Below, piece after piece: positions 32,313-41,500 of a stretch of 64,000 nucleotides of DNA. A model generated the notes under the pieces. That model ran no database searches, was not told the origin of the DNA, and saw only the letters and a program-made list of their open reading frames with translations. The DNA is from Demequina sp. GTDB taxonomy: Bacteria > Actinomycetota > Actinomycetes > Actinomycetales > Demequinaceae. The translations under genes were made by a program, and so were the position numbers. Location of the stretch: assembly GCF_016278775.1 (NCBI RefSeq), contig NZ_JADQBF010000013.1, positions 1 through 64,000 on the forward strand. Reading direction: 5' to 3'. How positions within the stretch are numbered: the first letter of the stretch is position 1; each line of letters begins with the position of its first letter.

Positions 32313-35057
32313 GTGACAAGCCCAGCCGAACGCTACGCAGCCTCACGGCGCAAGCGACGCACCCCCGAGGTTCTTGCCTTTGAGGAGTCCTTGCCGTTCC
32401 CGCTCGACGACTTTCAGCGGGAGGGTTGCGAGGCGGTGGCGGAGGGCCACTCGGTGCTGGTGGCAGCACCCACCGGCGCTGGCAAGACGGTGGTGGGGGA
32501 GTTCGCTGTCGCGCACGCCCAGCAGCGGGGGCTCAAGGCCTACTACACGACGCCGATCAAGGCGCTCAGCAACCAGAAGTTCGGCGATCTGCGCGCTGCC
32601 TACGGCCCCGACAAGGTGGGACTACTCACGGGCGACACCTCGATCAACCCCCACGCCGACATCGTCGTGATGACCACCGAGGTGCTCCGCAACATGATCT
32701 ACGCGGACTCCCGTGACCTCGACAACCTCGGCGTGGTGGTGCTCGACGAGGTGCACTACCTCGCGGACCGCTTTCGCGGCTCCGTGTGGGAAGAGGTGAT
32801 CGTCCATGCGGGCGCCGCCACCGCCCTGGTGGCGCTGTCTGCCACCGTGTCAAACGCAGAGGAGTTTGGGGCTTGGCTGACAGAGGTGAGAGGCGACACC
32901 AGGGTCATCGTCTCCGAGACGCGACCCGTGCCCCTGTGGCCTCACGTCCTGTTGCGCGAGGGCATGTTCGATCTGTACGCGCCAGGGACTGACCCCACGG
33001 ACCCCGCCACTGCGGCCCAACTCAATCCGGAGATCGACGCCATCGTCAAGAGATCTCGCCAACTTGAACACTTCGGGACGCCCGGCAGGAGCGGTTACCG
33101 CGGCAGGGGAAGGCCCGGCGGCAAACCGCGCCGTAGCCCGCCCCGCTTCGCCGTGGTCGATCAACTGGATGCCCAGGGGCTGTTGCCCGCGATCGTCTTC
33201 GTGTTCTCGAGGGCCGGTTGCGAGGACGCCGTTGAGCAGGTGCGCCATGGCGGCATCGTGCTCACCACGGAGGAGCAACGCGAGCGCATCCGCCAGATTG
33301 TTGACACGCGTTGCGCAGGGCTCGCCCCTGAGGATCTTGGCGCGCTCGGCTTTGCGGCGTGGCGCGACCATCTCGAGGCTGGGCTCGCGGCGCACCACGC
33401 GGGACTCATCCCACTGTTCAAGGAAGTGGTGGAGGAGCTCTTCGCCGCCGGTCTCATCAAGGTGGTGTATGCCACCGAGACGCTCGCGCTTGGCATCAAC
33501 ATGCCAGCCCGGTCTGTGGTGCTCGAGAAGCTCGTGAAGTGGGACGGCCAGGGCCATAAGGACCTGACGGCGGGGGAGTACACCCAACTCACGGGACGTG
33601 CTGGACGACGGGGAATCGATATTGAGGGGCACGCCGTCGTGATCGAGCACCCCGGCTTCGATGCCCACCAGTTGGGACGGTTGGCTTCCCGGCGTACGTA
33701 CCCGCTGATCTCCTCCTTCCAGCCCAACTACAACATGACCATCAACCTGGTGGCCACCTCAGGCGTTGAGCGAGCCCGCCAGGTGCTCGAGATGTCCTTC
33801 GCCCAATTCCAGGCGGATCAGTCGGTAGTGGGTTCCGCAAGACGAGTTCGCGAACTCGATGCGTCGTTGCAGGGCTTCCGGGAGGCCATGGAGTGCGACA
33901 AGGGCGACTTCCACGAGTACGCGGCCTTGCGCGAACGCCTCAATAGGGCGGAGAAGAAGACGGCGAAGGCGGCTAGCGCCGCCCGAAAGCAGGCGACCGC
34001 CGCCCAGCTGAGTTCGCTGGCTCGAGGGGACCTGGTGCGCATCGGCGGGGGCCGGCGCAGCGGATACGGCGTGGTGGTCCAGACCGATGATGACGTGCGC
34101 GCGCCACGACCGAGCGTGGTAAGCGACGGGGGCAGGCTCCTGAGGCTGTCCCTGGCCGATCTCCACGCCGGGCTCGACGTCGTCGGCAAGATGTCGCTGC
34201 CACGCAACTTCCAGCCGAAAGACCCTCGCGCCCGCAAGGAGCTCGGTTTCCGCGTGGCCGACGAGGGTCGCAGCATGCACAAGGCCGCACGGGCAGCGCG
34301 CGCCCCTGCGGAGCAGCCCCGCACGGAGCTCGACGGCGTCCGCCATGCGATGCGCTCGCACCCGTGCCATCACTGCCAGGATCGGGAGGACCACGCTCGC
34401 TGGGCCGAGCGCTACTTTCGTACGTTGCGAGACAAGGATCGCCTGACAGGCGAGATTTCGCGGGCAACAGGCTCCATCGCCGCAGTCTTTGACCGCCGTT
34501 GCGACGTGCTCAAGGAGTTGGGGTACCTCGAGGGCGGGGGAGAGGACCTCAGCGTGAGCCCCGCAGGGGGGATGCTGCGCACCCTGTACGCCGAGAACGA
34601 CCTGGTGATCGCCGAGTGCCTGCGCCTTGGCGCGTGGGACGCGCTGCACCCCCCGGCACTTGCCGCCGCCGTGTCTACGCTGCTGTACTCGGCTCGCCGT
34701 GACGATGGCGAGTACACCCCACGCATTCCAGGCGGGTCCCAAGGGGTGCTCGGGCAGGCGTTGCGCGAGACCCAGCGCATCTGGACCCGGTTGGACGACA
34801 TGCATACCGACCACCGTTTGCCCGCTCTGCCGCCACCGCATTGGGGGCTCGTGCGTTCGATACACGGATGGGCTCAAGGCAAGGGGCTGGATGCGGTACT
34901 CGACGGCACCGCGATAGCGCCAGGTGACATGGTGCGGTGGTGCAAGCAGGTCATCGACGCGCTCGATCAGATAGCGCAAGTCGCACCGTCATCGACCACA
35001 AGCGAGCGGGCCGCCACCGCCATCCGGGCCATGCGTCGGGGTGTCGTGGCGTACTGA
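32313..35057 (+). CDS. helY: Ski2/Mtr4-like DEVH-box RNA helicase (HelY type)
   Basis: The 914-residue superfamily 2 helicase has Walker A APTGAGKTVVGEF near residue 52, a DEVHYL box, the SALSATVSNAEEF-type motif III region, YATETLALGINMPARSVV and QLTGRAGRRGID (motif VI). The long C-terminal half contains the DSHCT-like region expected of Ski2/Mtr4 relatives. In actinobacteria this gene follows tatAC. Its likely role is RNA unwinding and turnover, inferred from the family. Confidence 0.93.
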   Translation: MTSPAERYAASRRKRRTPEVLAFEESLPFPLDDFQREGCEAVAEGHSVLVAAPTGAGKTVVGEFAVAHAQQRGLKAYYTTPIKALSNQKFGDLRAAYGPDKVGLLTGDTSINPHADIVVMTTEVLRNMIYADSRDLDNLGVVVLDEVHYLADRFRGSVWEEVIVHAGAATALVALSATVSNAEEFGAWLTEVRGDTRVIVSETRPVPLWPHVLLREGMFDLYAPGTDPTDPATAAQLNPEIDAIVKRSRQLEHFGTPGRSGYRGRGRPGGKPRRSPPRFAVVDQLDAQGLLPAIVFVFSRAGCEDAVEQVRHGGIVLTTEEQRERIRQIVDTRCAGLAPEDLGALGFAAWRDHLEAGLAAHHAGLIPLFKEVVEELFAAGLIKVVYATETLALGINMPARSVVLEKLVKWDGQGHKDLTAGEYTQLTGRAGRRGIDIEGHAVVIEHPGFDAHQLGRLASRRTYPLISSFQPNYNMTINLVATSGVERARQVLEMSFAQFQADQSVVGSARRVRELDASLQGFREAMECDKGDFHEYAALRERLNRAEKKTAKAASAARKQATAAQLSSLARGDLVRIGGGRRSGYGVVVQTDDDVRAPRPSVVSDGGRLLRLSLADLHAGLDVVGKMSLPRNFQPKDPRARKELGFRVADEGRSMHKAARAARAPAEQPRTELDGVRHAMRSHPCHHCQDREDHARWAERYFRTLRDKDRLTGEISRATGSIAAVFDRRCDVLKELGYLEGGGEDLSVSPAGGMLRTLYAENDLVIAECLRLGAWDALHPPALAAAVSTLLYSARRDDGEYTPRIPGGSQGVLGQALRETQRIWTRLDDMHTDHRLPALPPPHWGLVRSIHGWAQGKGLDAVLDGTAIAPGDMVRWCKQVIDALDQIAQVAPSSTTSERAATAIRAMRRGVVAY

Positions 35058-35067
35058 GGCGAACACG

Positions 35068-35073
35068 TACGAT
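35068..35073 (+). promoter_or_regulatory. -10 hexamer positioned for leaderless lnt
   Basis: TACGAT lies exactly 6 nt before GTG 35080 in the 22-nt gap after the helicase stop. Confidence 0.5.
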
Positions 35074-35079
35074 AGTTCG

Positions 35080-36618
35080 GTGTCCACAGCGCGCCGAGTG
35101 ACTCTTGCAGGTGCTGGTGGCGTGGCTCTCTTTCTGGCCTTCCCCGACGTTGGTTTGTGGATCCTCGCTCCCGTTGCCATGGGCATGCTCTACGTGGCGC
35201 TGCGAGATGCCCCCACGCGCGTCGGCTTTGGCGTGGGATGGGTCTTCGGCATGGCGTTCTTCTTGCCGCACCTGTGGTGGGCGTTCGTGGCCGTCTCCTG
35301 GATACCTTGGGTGGCACTTGCCGCAGCCCAAGCGCTGGCGAGCGCTCTGGTCGGCGCCCTCACGGCGCGCATGACGCGCAATCGCATCTGGGAACGTTTC
35401 CTGTGGATCGAGCCCATCGCCTTCGCACTGCTGTGGGTCGGGGCAGAGCAGTTGCGCTCTTCTCAGCCTTTTGGGGGGTTTCCATGGGGTCGGCTGGCGT
35501 TTGGCGTGGCCGATTCTCCCTTGGCTCGGGTGGCCTGGCTTGGGGGAGCGCCGCTGGTCTCTCTGGCGGTGGCGCTCCTGGGCGCCATCCTCGGCGTGGG
35601 ATTCTTCGCGCTCAGGGAACGACGCATCGTCCAGGGCCTTGCCGCGCCCGTCGCGGTGATTGCCCTCACACTGCTGCCCTTCGGCTTGCCGCTCGACGGT
35701 CGCGCGCAGACCGGCGAGCTCACCGTGGCGTGGGCCCAGGGAAACCTTGCGAACGAGGGCCTTGACTCGTTTGCGCGTGCGCGCGAGGTCGCCACGAATC
35801 ACCGCGATGCAACCCTCGCGCTAGCGGGCGAGTACCCCGACGCCGCTGTCGACCTCATCATCTGGCCCGAGAGCGCCTCAGACATTGACCCTCGCTTCGA
35901 CGCGCAGACCGGCGCCGCTGTTACGGAGGCAGCCAGGGCGTTCGACGCGCCATTGCTGCTCGGCACCAACGACTACAGCCCGGACGATGGGCGATACAAC
36001 ACGTCGCTCGTGTGGCTTCCCAGCGGCGAGGCTCTCCCTGGAGCCGAGTATCACAAGCAACGGCCGGCCGCGTTCGCCGAATACATCCCCTTGAGGTCCT
36101 TCGCCAGGATGGTCTCCAAGGAGGTCGACCGCGTACAAACTGAGGTCATCCCGGGGGAGGGCCCCGCGAGGATCGACGTGCCCATCGAGTCCCTTGACCG
36201 CGATGTGATTGTCGGCCCCATCATTTGTTTCGAGGTCGCGTACGACTGGCTCCCGCGACAGGCCGTGCGGGAAGGCGCAGAGTTTCTCGCGGTGCAGACG
36301 AACAACGCGACCTTCGGCGTCACGGCCGAGAGCACCCAGCAGCTCGCCATGTCACGCTTGAGGGCGATCGAGATGGGGCGTTCCACGTTCCAGGTATCGA
36401 CGGTCGGCGTGAGCGCCGTCATCTCGCCGACGGGCCGCGTGATCGACAGGGCCGAACTCTTCACGAGGGATGCGGGCATCGCCACTGTCCCGCTGAGAAC
36501 AAGTCTGACCCCAGCGGCGCACTGGGGTGGCCCCATCGCCCTAGCGCTCGAGCTTCTCGCGGGAGTGGTCGCCTTGGGGGCGCTCTTGACAGGATCTGCC
36601 AGGAGGGACGATAGATGA
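35080..36618 (+). CDS. lnt: Apolipoprotein N-acyltransferase
   Basis: Lnt adds the third acyl chain to the N-terminal Cys of lipoproteins at the membrane. The 512-residue protein has several N-terminal membrane helices and a nitrilase-like domain with the catalytic triad Glu264 (IWPESASD), Lys326 (YHKQRPAAFAEYIP) and Cys383 (PIICFEVAYD). One substrate could be the sugar-binding lipoprotein of this window. It overlaps ppm by 4 nt. In Mycobacterium tuberculosis the two activities are fused in Ppm1; here they are separate genes. Confidence 0.94.
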   Translation: MSTARRVTLAGAGGVALFLAFPDVGLWILAPVAMGMLYVALRDAPTRVGFGVGWVFGMAFFLPHLWWAFVAVSWIPWVALAAAQALASALVGALTARMTRNRIWERFLWIEPIAFALLWVGAEQLRSSQPFGGFPWGRLAFGVADSPLARVAWLGGAPLVSLAVALLGAILGVGFFALRERRIVQGLAAPVAVIALTLLPFGLPLDGRAQTGELTVAWAQGNLANEGLDSFARAREVATNHRDATLALAGEYPDAAVDLIIWPESASDIDPRFDAQTGAAVTEAARAFDAPLLLGTNDYSPDDGRYNTSLVWLPSGEALPGAEYHKQRPAAFAEYIPLRSFARMVSKEVDRVQTEVIPGEGPARIDVPIESLDRDVIVGPIICFEVAYDWLPRQAVREGAEFLAVQTNNATFGVTAESTQQLAMSRLRAIEMGRSTFQVSTVGVSAVISPTGRVIDRAELFTRDAGIATVPLRTSLTPAAHWGGPIALALELLAGVVALGALLTGSARRDDR

Positions 36619-37352
36619 GGACCGTTATCATCATTCCCACCTACAATGAGATCGAGTCATTGCCGCGCCAGGTGGATGGCGTTCGCGCGATCGCGCCCGA
36701 CGTCGACATCGTCGTGGTCGACGACGGCTCTCCCGACGGAACGGGGGAGTGGGCAGACGCGCGCGCCGCCACGGACGATCGCGTCTTTGTCATCCATCGC
36801 ACGGCGAAACAGGGCCTGGGTGCCGCTTACCTCGCCGCCTTTTCATGGGCACTGGAGCGCGGCTACGACGTGGTAGTCGAGATGGACGCCGACGGCTCCC
36901 ACCGGCCGGAAGACCTGCCAGGCATTCTTGAGCGGTCCGACGCGTACGACCTGGTCATTGGCTCACGATGGGTACCGGGCGGCAGGGTCGTGAATTGGCC
37001 GTCGCATCGCAAGCTCCTGTCCACGAGCGCGAACCGTTATGTCAGGTTGGCGCTTGGCGTGCCCATCCAGGACGCGACGGCTGGCTTTCGCAGCTACCGC
37101 ACCGCGTTGCTCCGGCAACTGGCGCTCGACCAGGTCGAGTCGCAAGGGTATTGCTTCCAGGTGGACATGGCGTGGCGCGTGCTGCGTGCGGGCGGAACCG
37201 TCAATGAGGTCCCCATCACGTTCGTCGAACGCGATGCAGGCGCGTCGAAAATGAGCGGCGCCATCGTGCGCGAAGCGCTCGTCAAGGTGACGTGGTGGGG
37301 CATTCAAAGGCTGTGGGGCGGTCGACGGACCGCCCACCACGACGGAGACTAG
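36615..37352 (+). CDS. ppm: Polyprenol monophosphomannose synthase (GT2)
   Basis: This glycosyltransferase makes polyprenyl-phosphate mannose from GDP-mannose for protein mannosylation and lipoglycans. The 245-residue GT2 domain starts with VIIPTYNEIESLPRQV, has VVDDGSPDGTG, the metal site EMDADGSHRPEDLP and the product-site region GSRWVPGGRVVNWP. There are no C-terminal membrane helices. Its TAG lies in a CTAG also used as the rbpA stop on the other strand. Confidence 0.93.
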   Translation: MRTVIIIPTYNEIESLPRQVDGVRAIAPDVDIVVVDDGSPDGTGEWADARAATDDRVFVIHRTAKQGLGAAYLAAFSWALERGYDVVVEMDADGSHRPEDLPGILERSDAYDLVIGSRWVPGGRVVNWPSHRKLLSTSANRYVRLALGVPIQDATAGFRSYRTALLRQLALDQVESQGYCFQVDMAWRVLRAGGTVNEVPITFVERDAGASKMSGAIVREALVKVTWWGIQRLWGGRRTAHHDGD

Positions 37353-37684
37353 CCCCGGCGGCTTGCCCGCAGGACGTCAAGGCGCTCCTGGAGGAGTTCT
37401 TCAAGCTCTGCGATGGTGCGGCGCTCAAGAAGCATGTCCCAGTGGGTGCGCTGGTGACGCACCTCTCGCGGCTCGGGACTTTCGCCGTCACGAAGCAACG
37501 CGAGGGAACCGCAATGGCATTCCCAGGACAATGGCACGTCCGCCTCTGCGGCGAAGGGAAAGACAAGCACGTGCCCTTGAGGACAGTCGTAGTGGACCTC
37601 GTGGCGTTCCGCGAGATCCATGCCGGTGGTGCGTTCCATGCTCTGGGTTCCCAGACGCATGCCGCGCAATGCACGATCGGCCAT
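37349..37684 (-). CDS. rbpA: RNA polymerase-binding protein RbpA
   Basis: RbpA stabilises the RNA polymerase-sigma A complex and promoter opening in actinobacteria. The 111-residue protein has the N-terminal tail RGMRLGTQSMERT, the zinc-type core with CPQGH and CHCG, and the C-terminal sigma-interacting helix RRTIAELEELLQERL. GAAGGAGG precedes the ATG. Upstream lies a sigma-R-like promoter, which agrees with known stress induction of rbpA in Streptomyces. It converges on ppm. Confidence 0.96.
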   Translation of the reverse strand: MADRALRGMRLGTQSMERTTGMDLAERHEVHYDCPQGHVLVFPFAAEADVPLSWECHCGSLALLRDGESPEPREVRHQRTHWDMLLERRTIAELEELLQERLDVLRASRRG

Positions 37685-37726
37685 GTTGAGCCTCCTTCAG
37701 GCGGGTTTGTGACCCGTACCTCAAGG

Positions 37727-37752
37727 AACGTCCGATGTGGCTCGAATGTTCC
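37727..37752 (-). promoter_or_regulatory. Sigma-R/SigH-type promoter of rbpA
   Basis: On the minus strand GGAAC (37748-37752) is followed after 18 nt by GTT (37727-37729), matching the GGAAT-N18-GTT pattern of disulphide-stress sigma factors. The ATG at 37684 is about 35 nt downstream with a good ribosome site. Because GGAAC and GTTCC are complements, the same spacing reads on the plus strand too. Confidence 0.6.
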
Positions 37753-37851
37753 ATGCCAATCCGGTGCGCCTGACGGACAGCGCCGGGTCGCGACGACGAG
37801 GAGGTGCACCGGCAGTTTTCGGCCTCTTCCAGGTCACAGGGTCAAACGCCG

Positions 37852-37865
37852 ATAATGTACATTAT
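37852..37865. repeat. Perfect 14-bp AT-rich palindrome
   Basis: ATAATGTACATTAT is a perfect palindrome, strikingly AT-rich for this DNA. Each strand contains TAATGT, a possible -10 element. It lies in the 305-bp gap between rbpA and the flavodoxin gene, where I see no gene on either strand. Confidence 0.55.
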
Positions 37866-37937
37866 GTCAGATACGGTTCTGAGGGTCTGAGACGGGCGCT
37901 CCCCCTCTGCGGAGTTGCGTGTGCGGCCGCGTCTATC

Positions 37938-37972
37938 AATCTGTCGACAGATTTGCCATGGCGACAGTGTCG
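37938..37972. repeat. Two further palindromes sharing TGTCG half-sites
   Basis: AATCTGTCGACAGATT (37938-37953) is a perfect 16-bp palindrome of the kind bound by TetR-class regulators. CGACA-G-TGTCG (37962-37972) follows 8 bp later with the same half-sites. They lie just beyond the 3' end of the flavodoxin gene and about 260 bp upstream of rbpA. Confidence 0.5.
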
Positions 37973-37989
37973 GACAGCAGCGAGACCGT

Positions 37990-38487
37990 CTAGCTGACTG
38001 CGGCCTCGCGCAGCAACGCGCCGACGCTCTCCGCCCACATGCGCACATCGTCAAAGTCCCGAAAGTCACCCAACGGCGGGTCGAGCGCGCGGATGAGCGC
38101 GCGTTCACCAATGTTGAGTTTTTCTTGGTCGAGCGCCCCGGTGAACCGGCGGTGTTCGTGCGCGCCGATCGCCTCTGCGATACCGTACGCCTCATCCTTC
38201 GGCTGCCCTTCAACCACCACGGTTTCGATGCCCACGGAGAAGGTCCACACGTCGCGCGCCTTGAGCGCGTCGCGGTGCTCCTTGGCCATCGCGGACGCGT
38301 CGCGCCTCCACAGTCCCCCATAGACGGCCGAGCCTAGGATGACGGCGTCGTAGGGAGTGACGGTGCGAACATCGGCCGCATCCGAAAACTCCGCGTCGAA
38401 GCCTTGGTTCTCCAGGGTGCCGCAAATGGCCCTGGCAACCTCTCGCGAGGATCCATATTTGGACCCCACTGCAACGAGAACCTTCAT
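37990..38487 (-). CDS. Flavodoxin-domain protein (HemG-like)
   Basis: The 165-residue protein is a flavodoxin-fold FMN protein: MKVLVAVGSKYGSSREVA contains the phosphate-binding loop, followed by DAVILGSAVYGGLW. It resembles menaquinone-dependent protoporphyrinogen oxidase (HemG) and related flavodoxins, but heme genes are absent here, so the function stays open. ATG 38487 is chosen for its AGGAGG site; a longer frame upstream has no support. It is downstream of pyc on the same strand after about 100 nt. Confidence 0.82.
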   Translation of the reverse strand: MKVLVAVGSKYGSSREVARAICGTLENQGFDAEFSDAADVRTVTPYDAVILGSAVYGGLWRRDASAMAKEHRDALKARDVWTFSVGIETVVVEGQPKDEAYGIAEAIGAHEHRRFTGALDQEKLNIGERALIRALDPPLGDFRDFDDVRMWAESVGALLREAAVS

Positions 38488-38586
38488 GACGCACCTCCTG
38501 CCTGACATGGTCTCTCGTGTGTCTCGCACAGGCACATGCCAAAGGTCCTGTGGTCCCAGATCAACGTGGTCTACCAGGGATGATGA

Positions 38587-41500
38587 TCAAGAAAGTCCCT
38601 GGTCCTGCACCCCATCAATGACGACGACGAGATCGCCTCCCTGGAGGGGCTCCGTGCCGTCCACCACCACGCGGGTCACCTTGCCGCCCACCGGTGTGGT
38701 GATCGATGCCTCCATCTTCATTGCCTCAATGGTGGCTACTGAGCCGCCTGCCTCCACGGTATCGCCAACTTCCACCGAGGGCGTGACGGAACCTGCGAAA
38801 GGCGCCGCCACCTGGCCGGGAACAGAGGAATCGGCCTTCTCACGTGCATGCACGCTGACCTCGGCCGACAGATCAAGCACCTGCACCGGACGGATGGAGC
38901 CGTTGTAGTTGAACATGACCCAACGCAGCCCGTGATCGTCAGGCTCGCCAATTGCCTCCAGCGTCACCAACATCGTGACGCCCTTCTCCATGTGGATGTT
39001 GACCTCTTCCCCACTGCCGGGCGACATTCCGTACAGGTAGTGGTAGGTGTCGATAACGGAGATGTCACCGTACAGTTCCACCGCCTTGTCGAAGTCGTCG
39101 GCAGGCGTGGGAAACAGCAAGTGGTTGAGACGACGCTGGCGAGGTACGCCTGCTTCAGCAAGCAACGCCTTGTCATCGTCACTGAGCGCGACCTTGGCCT
39201 TGGTCTCTCCCCTACCCGTGAGTGCCTTCTCGCGGAAAGGCTCCGGCCATCCCCCTGGCGGGTCCCCTAGTTCGCCGCGAAGGAAGCCGATGACGGAGTC
39301 GGGAACATCGTAGGACCCAGGGTTCTGGGCGAAGTCCTTCGGGTCAGCACCCAGTCCTACCAGGTGCAATGCCAAGTCTCCGACTACCTTGGATGACGGC
39401 GTCACCTTGACCAGTCGGCCCAGAATGCGGTCTGCAGCGGCGTACATGTTCTCGATGTCCTCGAAACGCTCCCCCAGTCCCAACGACAGCGCTTGCTGGC
39501 GCAGATTTGACAGCTGCCCGCCGGGAATCTCGTGACGATAGACACGCCCTGTCGGCCCTGGCAGGCCGGACTCGAACGGCGCGTATAGGCGCCGCACAGC
39601 CTCCCAGTAGGGCTCGAAGTCCGTCACCGCCTCCAAAGACAATCCCGTATCGCGCTCCGTGTGCTCAAGCGCGGCGACGAGCGCCGACATTGAGGGCTGC
39701 GAGGTGGTTCCGGCCATCGCGGCGTTTGCGACGTCGACGGCATCCACTCCGGCCTCCGAGGCGGCCAAGAGTGTAGCGAGTTGTCCACCTGCTGTGTCAT
39801 GGGTATGCAGGTGAACAGGCAAATCGAAGTTCTTCCGTAGAGCCGTCACGAGCGTGCGCGCCGCTGGGGGCCTCAGCAAACCTGCCATGTCCTTGATGGC
39901 GAGCATGTGGACGCCGGCGTCCACGAGCTTCTCCGCCAGGCCCAGGTAGTAATCAAGCGTGTAGAGCTTCTCGCCTGGATTGGTGAGGTCGGCCGTGTAG
40001 CACAACGTGCCTTCCGCAACGGCAGTCCCAGTCTCGAGCACGGCGTCAATCGCGGGGCGCATCTGCTCGATGTCGTTCAACGCATCAAAGATCCGGAAGA
40101 TGTCGACGCCTGTCGCTGCGGCTTCGTGCACAAAGGCATGTGCCACCTCGTCAGGGTAGGGCGTGTAGCCGACGGTGTTGCGGCCGCGTAGCAGCATCTG
40201 GATCGGAAGGTTGGGCATGGCCTCTCTGAGGGCCGCCAGTCGCTTCCACGGGTCCTCGCTGAGGAACCGCATGGCTACGTCATACGTCGCGCCACCCCAC
40301 GCCTCGACCGAGAGCAACTGCGGCGTGAGGCGTGCGACGTGCTCGGCCGACTGCAGCATGTCGAACGTCCGAAGACGAGTGGCCAGCAGGCTCTGGTGGG
40401 CGTCTCGCAGCGTGGTTTCCGTCACGGCGAGCGCGGTTTGGGCCCGCAGGTCGGCGCTGAATTGCGCGGGGCCCACCCTGCGCAGGTGCTGTAACGCTCC
40501 GTCGGGCATCTCGGCGTCGGTATCCAGCACGGGAAGCTTGGTGGCCGTGCGAATCATCTTAGGTGGCTCGCCTTGAGGCCTGTTGATGGACACATGGCCC
40601 AGGTACGCGAGCAGTTTGGTGGAGCGCTCCTGTGACTGCGATACCGCGACGAGGTCTGGACGCTCCTCGATGAAGCGCGTGGAGAAGTCCCCCGCCAAGA
40701 ACTCTGGGTCCTCCAGCACGGCCCGCAAGAACGGCACGTTGTTGGCGACTCCCCTGATGCGGAACTCAGCCAGCGCCCGCCGGGCTCGGCTCACCGCCGT
40801 CGGGAAGTCTCTGCCGCGGCACGTGAGCTTCACCAGCATCGAGTCGAAGTGACCCGTGATGCGACCGCCAGCGAGGCCCGTCGCACCGTCAAGTCGCACG
40901 CCAGCGCCGCCAGGGCTGCGATAGGCGACGATTCGCCCCGTGTCCGGCTGGAAGCCATTGGCGGGGTCTTCCGTGGTGATGCGCGTCTGAATGGCGAACC
41001 CGTTGGTGCGGATCTCTTCCTGGCGAATGCCAATCTGCTCCAGGGTTTCGCCAGACGCGATGCGCAACTGGGCGCTTACCAAGTCGATGTCGGTGACCTC
41101 TTCCGTCACGGTGTGTTCGACCTGAATGCGCGGGTTCATCTCGATGAACACATGCTGACCTGCGCGCTCCCCCTCGGTGTCCAACAGGAACTCGACGGTT
41201 CCGGCGTTGACATAACCGATCGACTTCGCAAACGCCACGGCGTCGCGGCACAGCGCCTCCCTCACCTTCGGGTCAAGGTTCGGCGCTGGTGCGATCTCGA
41301 CGACCTTCTGGTGCCGACGTTGCAACGAGCAGTCGCGCTCGTACAGGTGAACGACGTTGCCTTCAGCGTCTGCCAGAATCTGCACCTCAATGTGGCGCGG
41401 CCGAATGACGGCCTGCTCAAGGAATACGGTGGCATCGCCAAAGGCTGCCTCCGCCTCGCGCATGGCTGCTTTGAGCGCGTCCTTGAGATCCTCTTTGCGT

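Noticed and set aside
37737-37997. Possible small gene on the plus strand in the rbpA-flavodoxin gap
   Set aside because: No ribosome site, composition like a random frame, and it runs through the palindromes. No protein family recognised.
38488-38586. DosR-like box in front of the flavodoxin gene
   Set aside because: Two GGTCC-like half-sites occur as direct, not inverted, repeats and do not match the full DosR consensus.
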